A stretch of DNA of 56,759 bases, taken from the NCBI GenBank assembly GCA_024636835.1, contig JAGXGH010000126.1, positions 1 through 56,759 of the forward strand. The letters are read 5' to 3'. Both the position numbers and the translations under genes were made by a program. Under the pieces are notes generated by a model, which worked only from the letters and a program-made list of their open reading frames with translations, was not told the DNA's origin and made no database searches. Source of the stretch: Verrucomicrobiales bacterium (GTDB lineage: Bacteria; Verrucomicrobiota; Verrucomicrobiia; Verrucomicrobiales; SLCJ01). Shown here piece after piece: positions 51,133 to 56,759 of this stretch; the first letter of the stretch is position 1, and each line of letters begins with the position of its first letter.

Positions 51133-52598
51133 GTGGTAAGAGACTCAGTTTGGCTTCTGACCAGCCTTCCTCGAAAGGCCGACGCAAGCGTCGACTGGCG
51201 GAGGCGGTTGGAGCGGGTGATCTGGCGGTCGAGTTCGGCTTCGAGGTGGTCGATGGCGGTGGTGCGGGCTTCGACTTCGGCGACGATTTGGTGTTGTTCG
51301 GCGAGGGGCGGAAGGAAGACTGCGGTTGAACGCAACTGATCGAAGCTCAGATGGGGACGCCCCTGGCCATACATCCACTTGTCGAATTGGTCTTGCCCGT
51401 GCTCCTCCGAATTCATATAGAGATCGAGATACATTGCTGTCGCTGATTCGACCGGGCGCAGAAGGGCTACGCTCTGGCAGACGTAGTAATCTTCGAAACT
51501 CCTATCTACCCGACAGACGTTCCCCGTATTCGCACCGACGATTGTGACGAGGAGATCGTTTTGTGCGACGGCCGACCTGACTTTATCCCGGTCGCCATCA
51601 GGTGGAGACACCCGAATAACAGGCGTAGAATCGAATTTCAGTGGTCGCACGTTCTGCGCCATCACGAATACCGCATAGCCGTCGTCCGTGTAATACTTCG
51701 TCCAGTCACGTGATCCGCTGGTAATGTGGCACGTTAGCGAGTCCATCGAAGCCATCTGCCAATTGGAAGGAGGGTTCTGTTCGAAGGCTTCGTTCGGTTC
51801 GACAGGCTCTTTGTATTTTCCTTTCCCGTTCCAGTTCTCGCGCCGCTGCTTAAGAATCCGCTTGAGCAGTTCTTCGGCGGGTTCGGTGTCGGGGTGTTGT
51901 TCGCGCCAGGCTTGGGTGAGTTGGCCGGTGACGGCGGCGGCGAGGACGGATTGGCGGTAGCGTTGGAGTTGGGCTTTGGCTTGGCGCAAGGCGGCGACTC
52001 CGGCGTCGAGCCGCGAAAAGAGTTCCTCAATCCGCGCCACGATGCGGCGTTGTTCGGGGAGGGGTGCGATGGGAAGCGTGATAGCGGCCAGTTTCTTGCC
52101 GTTTACGTTCGGTTGCCCAATGCCACTCGAGCTATCGCTGATTTGTTGCCAATAGTCTGAGGATTGAAAGAAGTAGTAGAGATAACGTGATTCAATGGCT
52201 TTCGTGACACGCACTCGGATCAAATAGGATGCGAATACACTCTCAGGAATCTCAGATTGGATCAGGAAGCTTTTACCAACGGTCGCGCCAGTTCGTGCGA
52301 ACAAGAGATCCCCTTTATCGAGACGATACTTTGGGATCTGGTTCTTCGGGATCGGGCAAAACGGAACTGATGACCAATCGACATTGTTATCCTGAATGTC
52401 GGTGATGCGAAGGAACCGCGGGCCGACCTCCGTCTTCGACGATTTTGCGGTATGGCCGTATTGGATGGAGTCGGCAAGATAGCCAACTGTGGATGTCGTC
52501 CACGCTTTCGGAAGTTTACGCATACGACCAACACCGCCCTCCTTCGCCGAGGCTTCGGCGGGCAGGTGTTGTTTTGAATCTATGGTGGAGGATTCCAT
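51129..52598 (-). CDS. hsdS: Type I restriction-modification specificity subunit HsdS
   Basis: 489 residues with two target-recognition domains (about 30-170 and 280-420), each followed by a conserved helix: PLPEQRRIVARIEELFSRLD and PPLAEQHQIVAEVEARTTAI. The second helix ends close to the C-terminus, as usual. The first 25 residues include LPAEASAKEGG, encoded by the palindromic element at 52535-52566. A start at Met26 (52523), without this extension, is a good alternative. It determines the DNA target of HsdM and HsdR. It overlaps the AIPR gene by four bases. Confidence 0.94.
   Translation of the reverse strand: MESSTIDSKQHLPAEASAKEGGVGRMRKLPKAWTTSTVGYLADSIQYGHTAKSSKTEVGPRFLRITDIQDNNVDWSSVPFCPIPKNQIPKYRLDKGDLLFARTGATVGKSFLIQSEIPESVFASYLIRVRVTKAIESRYLYYFFQSSDYWQQISDSSSGIGQPNVNGKKLAAITLPIAPLPEQRRIVARIEELFSRLDAGVAALRQAKAQLQRYRQSVLAAAVTGQLTQAWREQHPDTEPAEELLKRILKQRRENWNGKGKYKEPVEPNEAFEQNPPSNWQMASMDSLTCHITSGSRDWTKYYTDDGYAVFVMAQNVRPLKFDSTPVIRVSPPDGDRDKVRSAVAQNDLLVTIVGANTGNVCRVDRSFEDYYVCQSVALLRPVESATAMYLDLYMNSEEHGQDQFDKWMYGQGRPHLSFDQLRSTAVFLPPLAEQHQIVAEVEARTTAIDHLEAELDRQITRSNRLRQSTLASAFRGRLVRSQTESLTT
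52535..52566. repeat. Palindromic element CCTGCCCGCC at the hsdS start
   Basis: On the minus strand CCTGCCCGCCGAAGCCTCGG and 12 more bases, with the perfect stem CGCCGA-AGCC-TCGGCG. It lies in the first codons of hsdS in frame, in the same coding strand as the copies in the hsdM remnants. The best-preserved palindrome of the family. Confidence 0.85.
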
Positions 52599-52602
52599 GA
52601 AA

Positions 52603-52926
52603 TTACGAACTGTGTGAGGCTTTGCTCGACGTTTGCTTTTTCGCTGGAACCAGAGTGAGTTGCAAATCTACTCCGAGAGCGCGTGCGGCGCGGACGAGGG
52701 TTTTGATGCTGAATTTATCTCGGGCGTCCATCATGGCGGTGATGCGGGAGGGTTTGACTCCCATGCGTTTGACGAGCTCGCTGCGGCTGATGTTTTGCTG
52801 TTTCATGAGCTTGAGGATCTCCTCCATGATCATGAGTTTTTGGTATTCGGTCTCGGATTCTATGGAAGGCGGTTCCTCAAATAGCGTCTTGAGTGGGTTG
52901 TGACCTTTGGTGTTGATAATTTTCAT
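52603..52926 (-). CDS. XRE/HigA-like helix-turn-helix protein
   Basis: 107 residues with a helix-turn-helix (MKQQNISRSELVKRMGVKPS, about 41-60) followed by SIKTLVRAARALGVDLQLTL, as in HigA-type antitoxins and other XRE regulators. No HigB toxin is adjacent. It overlaps the preceding DUF4143 ATPase gene by four bases (ATGA) and lies four bases before hsdS. It probably regulates this operon, perhaps through the inverted repeat at 54392-54425. Confidence 0.78.
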   Translation of the reverse strand: MKIINTKGHNPLKTLFEEPPSIESETEYQKLMIMEEILKLMKQQNISRSELVKRMGVKPSRITAMMDARDKFSIKTLVRAARALGVDLQLTLVPAKKQTSSKASHSS

Positions 52927-54362
52927 GGCTGGTCAGCTTGGGTGCGGTGCTTTGTATGGAGGATAAACTTGCCAACCTGATAAACAGCGAGACTGGTAGG
53001 AACGAGGACAACGGTCAAGTTCTCTCCAACCTGAGTCACGCCCTGAATGGTGCGGGTGGTGACTTCGAAGTGATCCATTGAAGGATGCTTTGCTTTGAAT
53101 ACGGCCAGGTGACGGAGTGCTTTTTTATCTTTTGCCGGTCGGTCCGACCATTTGACCTCGGTGGCCCAACTGGGTTTTTGGGTGGCTGGGGAGAGGGCGA
53201 CAAGATCGATCTCTCCCGACTGCCAGCGGGCGTAGTAAATGTGATCGACGATTTCCGGTAAGTGGAACCATTGGGAGAAGAGCGCGGTCTCGGCGAGAGC
53301 GCCCATCGATTGGTCATCCTCCGCCGGGGTGCCGAAGAGTGCTGCCCGCATGGAGGGGTTGGTGAGGTAGATTTTGAACGAGGTGGCGCGCTGAAAATGC
53401 CGGGCATTTTGATCAATGCGGCGCACCCTTCGGATGAGGAAGGCGGCTTCGAGGTATTCGAGGTAGCGACTTAGTGTGGTTTTTGAGACACCGGAGGACT
53501 GGGAAAGCTCCTCAAGCGTCACTTCATTGCCGGTGTTGTAGGCGAGGGTGGTGAAGAGTCGATTGAGCTCCTGGATATCGCGGATGCCGTAGAGCGGGGG
53601 AAGGTCGCGCAGCAGCACCTTGTCAATGATGTCGCTCTTGATAAAGCGCCCGCTCTCCTTGCGGATGATTTTGTTAAAGACGGCTTCGGGATAGCCGCCG
53701 TAGTTGAGGTAGTTGAGAAATTCCTCGTTGAGTTCAGTAATGTTGCGGGCTTTGACTTGATTGGGGTCTGAGAAGTCGATCAGTTCGTGTTCGCGTTCGA
53801 TGAAGTCGAGGTATTCGGCAAAGGTGAGGGGAGGGAGCAGGAATTCGGTGAAGCGTCCTGCACCGGATTCGCGGCTTTTCAGACGGAGGGCTGCCGCGGC
53901 AGATCCCGAGGCGATGAAGCGGATGTGCGGGAAACTGTCGACGAGGGACTTTAGATGAACCTCCCACTCTCGCAGGTATTGGATTTCATCGAAGAAGATC
54001 GTGAGTTCTTTCTCCTCTGGATGATTGAAGCGCTCTTGGAAACGTCGGACAAAGGTTTCCAAGGCGGTATCGGTGTAGATTGGCGTCTCGAGAGAGAGAA
54101 AGAGGATGGTGTTACCGGGCGTGCCATTTTCCAGGAGTTGGTGAATGGTTTGATGCAGAATGACCGTTTTGCCGACTCGCCGAGGCCCCATGAGAATGAT
54201 GGCGCGGCGGAAGCTGCGATTCGTTGCCAGATCGTAGAAAGGAGCGAAATACGAGCGGCTGGGAAAGTCACGATAAGCCGGTTCGTCACTGTGTGTGGAA
54301 TCCCACCACGGGTTGTCGAAGCTGAGGCGCTTGTCGACATCTTCCGGCGAAATCTTAATCAT
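52923..54362 (-). CDS. AAA_14/DUF4143 ATPase
   Basis: 479 residues. An AAA domain comes first with Walker A GPRRVGKT (59-66) and Walker B LTIFFDEIQYL (120-130), followed by a winged-helix (TLEELSQSSGVSKTTLSRYL) and a C-terminal DUF4143 domain, which in many relatives is PD-(D/E)XK-like (SGEIDLVALSP, then WATEVKWSDRPAKD). Proteins of this type are widespread and their role is unknown. Here the gene lies within the type I R-M operon and overlaps the XRE gene, so its product may be linked to it. Confidence 0.88.
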   Translation of the reverse strand: MIKISPEDVDKRLSFDNPWWDSTHSDEPAYRDFPSRSYFAPFYDLATNRSFRRAIILMGPRRVGKTVILHQTIHQLLENGTPGNTILFLSLETPIYTDTALETFVRRFQERFNHPEEKELTIFFDEIQYLREWEVHLKSLVDSFPHIRFIASGSAAAALRLKSRESGAGRFTEFLLPPLTFAEYLDFIEREHELIDFSDPNQVKARNITELNEEFLNYLNYGGYPEAVFNKIIRKESGRFIKSDIIDKVLLRDLPPLYGIRDIQELNRLFTTLAYNTGNEVTLEELSQSSGVSKTTLSRYLEYLEAAFLIRRVRRIDQNARHFQRATSFKIYLTNPSMRAALFGTPAEDDQSMGALAETALFSQWFHLPEIVDHIYYARWQSGEIDLVALSPATQKPSWATEVKWSDRPAKDKKALRHLAVFKAKHPSMDHFEVTTRTIQGVTQVGENLTVVLVPTSLAVYQVGKFILHTKHRTQADQP

Positions 54363-54391
54363 GAGGAGACAATGACACAGTCGTTAAATGT

Positions 54392-54425
54392 AGTCAATAA
54401 GAATAGTATGGTAGTCTTATTGACT
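54392..54425. promoter_or_regulatory. Perfect 11-bp inverted repeat before the DUF4143 gene
   Basis: AGTCAATAAGA (54392-54402) and TCTTATTGACT (54415-54425) are perfect reverse complements around 12 bases. It lies 30 bases before the start codon of the ATPase gene. The left arm, read on the minus strand, contains TTGACT, a possible -35 element. A dimeric repressor such as the XRE protein could bind here. Alternatively it could be a stem between hsdR and the next gene, but no T-run follows. Confidence 0.65.
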
Positions 54426-54468
54426 GTGGATAGTGCCATAGTGGTGGGATTTTGGGCTTATTGAGGGT

Positions 54469-56759
54469 TTATCCGACCAAGGCATCGTTGAGTTCTTCGA
54501 TGATGGATTTAGGGTCTTCGCCGAAGATGCGTTTGGCGACTGCGAGGGGCACGCCTTCATCGGAATCGACGCTTTGCCAGGCGTCGAGGTAGGCGGTTTG
54601 GTCGTCGGTGGCGAAGGCGCCGTTGAGGGCGATGTAATCCCGGATTACCTTCAGCCAGACAAGCTGGGCTTCGGTGAAGCGGGGAGTATGCGCCTGCGGC
54701 GGGGCGGTTTGATTCATGACCGGGACGGTCATGCCACGTTGTTGTTGTTCGAGCCAGGTTTTGAAGCGGGTCTCGACGAGTTCCGGAAAGGGTGCGAGCG
54801 GGGTCTTTTGGGGATCGGCGGTGTGGCGGACGAGGGAGATGAGATTGGTGAGGATCTTGACGGGGTTGCGGGTGAGCGGGCGTTTCTCCAGATGCTCGTA
54901 GGCGGACCAGACTTCGGCGGGGGCGATGTGGTAGGGCGGACGGGCGATGGCTTTGGCTAGGGCTTTGAGTTCCTCGTAAACGAGGTGGCGCTTGGCGTGG
55001 GGCTTGTTGTAGAGGATCTGGAGGGCGGTGATTTCGTCCTGGTTGTCTTCGAGGAACTGTTTCCAGGAGGTGATGAGGCCGCGGGCTTTTTCCTCGTCGT
55101 AGCCGGTATCGAGGACTTCGTCGCTGGCGAGGTGGTCGATGGTGATCTCGCGGTCGCGGCGTTTGCTTTCGAGGAGGTCGCGGAAGGCGGGCTGGGTGGC
55201 GATGGGGGTGGCGGCGGCATTCGCAAGCTCAGCCGCCGCAGTTATTAGTTCTTTGTTATTGGGTTCGTAGTTGTCCTGAGCATCCGCCGGGCGTGCCTGT
55301 TTTGAAATGACGTCGGGGTCGGTGGCTTTGAGGAGATCGGAGGCGAGCTGCTTGAGAGAGATGCCGCCGATGGCCGTGAGTTCGGCTTTGTCGGAGTCGC
55401 TGAGCGACCGGTCGAGGCGGGCGATGCGGTTGGCGAGGCTGGTTAGGGTGTCTTCGTCGCGGTGGCCGATGGCGACGTTTTTGAGGAGCTGGTCGAAAGC
55501 GACGGTGGGCTTGCGCTCGAGGGGGCGGGAGTCGGTCTTGTCGGACTCGGTGACGCCGACGGCATCGACGAGGACGAAGCGGGTCTTGGCTCCGGCATCG
55601 GGGGTGACGGTGGCGAGGTCGGTGGGATCGATGGTGCGGGTGCCGCGCCCTTTCATCTGCTCGAAGTAAAGCTGGGAGCGGACGTCGCGCAGGAAGAGCA
55701 GGCATTCAAGGGGCTTGATATCGGTGCCGGTGGCGATCATGTCCACGGTGACGGCGATGCGGAACTCGGGGGCGGTGCGGAAGGCCTTGATGATGTCCTC
55801 GGACTTGCCGCTGGCCTTGTAGGTGACCTTTTTGCAGAAGTCGTTGCCCTTGCCGAATTCCGCCCGGACGTGGTTGACGATGTCCTCGGCGTGGTTGTCG
55901 TCCTTGGCGAAGATGAGGGTCTTGGGCACCCAGTCGCCGGTGCGGCCGGGAAAGAGATCGGTGAAGAGTTTTTCCCGGAAGGTGGCGATGATTTTCCGGA
56001 TCTGGTCGGGGACGACGACGGAGCGGTCGAGCTGGGTTTTCTGGAAGGATTCCTCCTCGTCCTGGACGGCCCAGCGTTTCTCGCGGGTGAGGCGGTCGCG
56101 CTTCTGGTAGTCGAAGCCCGCATCGAGCCTGGTGCCCTGCTCGGAGACGCGGGTCTTGATGCGGTAGATGTCGTAGCCGACGTTGACGCCATCGGCGACG
56201 GCCTGGACGTGGGGATACTCGGTGACGAGGTTCTGGTCGAAGAAGCCGAGGGTGGCCTTGCTGGGGGTGGCGGTGAGGCCGATGAGGAAGGCGTCGAAGT
56301 ATTCGAGGACCTGCTTCCAGAGATTGTAGATGGAGCGGTGGCATTCATCGACGATGACGAAGTCGAAGGACTCGATGGGGATGCGGGGATTGTAGGTGAC
56401 GGGGAGCGGCTCCTTGCCTGCGGTGCTGCCCGCGCCTTCATAGCCGGAGTGCTCGTCGGCCTCGTCGTCGAGATCGATGCCTTTGAGTTGGGCAAAAAGG
56501 CGCTGGATGGTGGAGACGGTGACGCTGCAGACGGGATCGATGCCTGCGGGGCCGAGCATCTGGACGTTGTAGAGGTCGGTGAAGCTGCGGCCGTCGTCGG
56601 GGGTGACGTAGTTCTGAAACTCGCGGATGGTCTGGCGGCCGAGGTTGCCGCGGTCGACGAGGAAGAGGATGCGCTTGGCACCGGCGTGCTTGATGAGGCG
56701 GTAGGCCTGGGTGACGGCAGTGTAGGTCTTGCCGGAGCCGGTGGCCATCTGAAGGAGGC
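54469..56759 (-). CDS. hsdR: Type I restriction endonuclease subunit HsdR (N-terminus outside window)
   Basis: At least 762 codons are visible; the frame is open to the window edge and the N-terminal nuclease domain lies outside. The SF2 helicase motifs are clear: LLQMATGSGKTYTA at the edge, DFVIVDECHRS for motif II, LIGLTATPSK for motif III and GTRTIDP near motif VI. A C-terminal helical domain follows. It is the motor-nuclease of the type I system, translocating DNA after HsdS binds unmodified sites. The next gene on this strand begins 107 bases further on, after the inverted repeat at 54392. Confidence 0.95.
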   Translation of the reverse strand, partial: LLQMATGSGKTYTAVTQAYRLIKHAGAKRILFLVDRGNLGRQTIREFQNYVTPDDGRSFTDLYNVQMLGPAGIDPVCSVTVSTIQRLFAQLKGIDLDDEADEHSGYEGAGSTAGKEPLPVTYNPRIPIESFDFVIVDECHRSIYNLWKQVLEYFDAFLIGLTATPSKATLGFFDQNLVTEYPHVQAVADGVNVGYDIYRIKTRVSEQGTRLDAGFDYQKRDRLTREKRWAVQDEEESFQKTQLDRSVVVPDQIRKIIATFREKLFTDLFPGRTGDWVPKTLIFAKDDNHAEDIVNHVRAEFGKGNDFCKKVTYKASGKSEDIIKAFRTAPEFRIAVTVDMIATGTDIKPLECLLFLRDVRSQLYFEQMKGRGTRTIDPTDLATVTPDAGAKTRFVLVDAVGVTESDKTDSRPLERKPTVAFDQLLKNVAIGHRDEDTLTSLANRIARLDRSLSDSDKAELTAIGGISLKQLASDLLKATDPDVISKQARPADAQDNYEPNNKELITAAAELANAAATPIATQPAFRDLLESKRRDREITIDHLASDEVLDTGYDEEKARGLITSWKQFLEDNQDEITALQILYNKPHAKRHLVYEELKALAKAIARPPYHIAPAEVWSAYEHLEKRPLTRNPVKILTNLISLVRHTADPQKTPLAPFPELVETRFKTWLEQQQRGMTVPVMNQTAPPQAHTPRFTEAQLVWLKVIRDYIALNGAFATDDQTAYLDAWQSVDSDEGVPLAVAKRIFGEDPKSIIEELNDALVG

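Noticed and set aside
52291..52302. GTTC-GTGC-GAAC, a further LexA-type match
   Set aside because: It lies within the coding sequence of hsdS, far from any promoter, and about one such match is expected by chance in a window of this size.
55737..56681. Long Ser/Pro/Ala-rich frame overlapping hsdR
   Set aside because: Low-complexity composition caused by GC-rich third positions of hsdR; a shadow of the real gene.

Overview
The window looks like a chromosomal segment of a Verrucomicrobiota bacterium. The evidence is a protein with a PEP-CTERM tail ending in four arginines, a lexA gene preceded by a TGTTC-N4-GAACA palindrome (recalled as the LexA box of this phylum), a very long secreted SGNH/sialate-esterase-type protein with a calcium-binding tail, and many genes without a clear Shine-Dalgarno sequence. 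It is moderately GC-rich. No complete IS element, rRNA, prophage or CRISPR array was seen.

Bases 1-31,150 are mostly chromosomal core. A RAYT-like transposase (5' end outside the window) is followed by lepA-lepB, an ornithine-cyclodeaminase-type gene, a decapitated sulfotransferase, lipA, mrdA (PBP2), an SDR, several unknown membrane or secreted proteins, gpmI, a PEP-CTERM protein with a clear terminator, a hicBA toxin-antitoxin pair, aguB-type amidase, bioF, dacA, a TPR protein, lexA, a metallophosphoesterase, an aldo/keto-reductase-like protein, tRNA-Gln(TTG), a GT-C glycosyltransferase and recQ.

Bases 31,150-57,000 are a defence and accessory island. recQ and a PaeR7I/XhoI-like restriction-modification pair diverge from a 289-bp spacer holding two GTTC-N4-GAAC palindromes like the one in front of lexA. 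This suggests SOS control of recQ and perhaps of the defence operon. The R-M pair is followed by three tightly overlapping Wadjet-type genes (jetA, jetB, jetC), but the expected jetD nuclease is missing and repeat-rich DNA lies where it should be. A 3.5-kb secreted esterase gene sits between two direct copies of a 194-bp repeat.

The last 13 kb is a leftward type I R-M operon (hsdR, DUF4143 ATPase, XRE protein, hsdS, AIPR-family protein, hsdM, PIN/NYN-like protein, DUF2726 protein). It has been rebuilt repeatedly. The 5' end of hsdM occurs three times, and the two extra copies are truncated remnants separated by a decayed RES/Xre toxin-antitoxin module and an internally deleted rhuM. These remnants, and intact hsdM and hsdS themselves, carry small palindromic elements. 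One family starts with GTGG and forms inverted pairs (REPIN-like), which fits with the RAYT-like transposase at the left edge. The strongest leads are the LexA-type boxes in the recQ/defence spacer, the JetD-less Wadjet operon, and the hsdM 5'-end ladder with its in-frame palindromic insertions.
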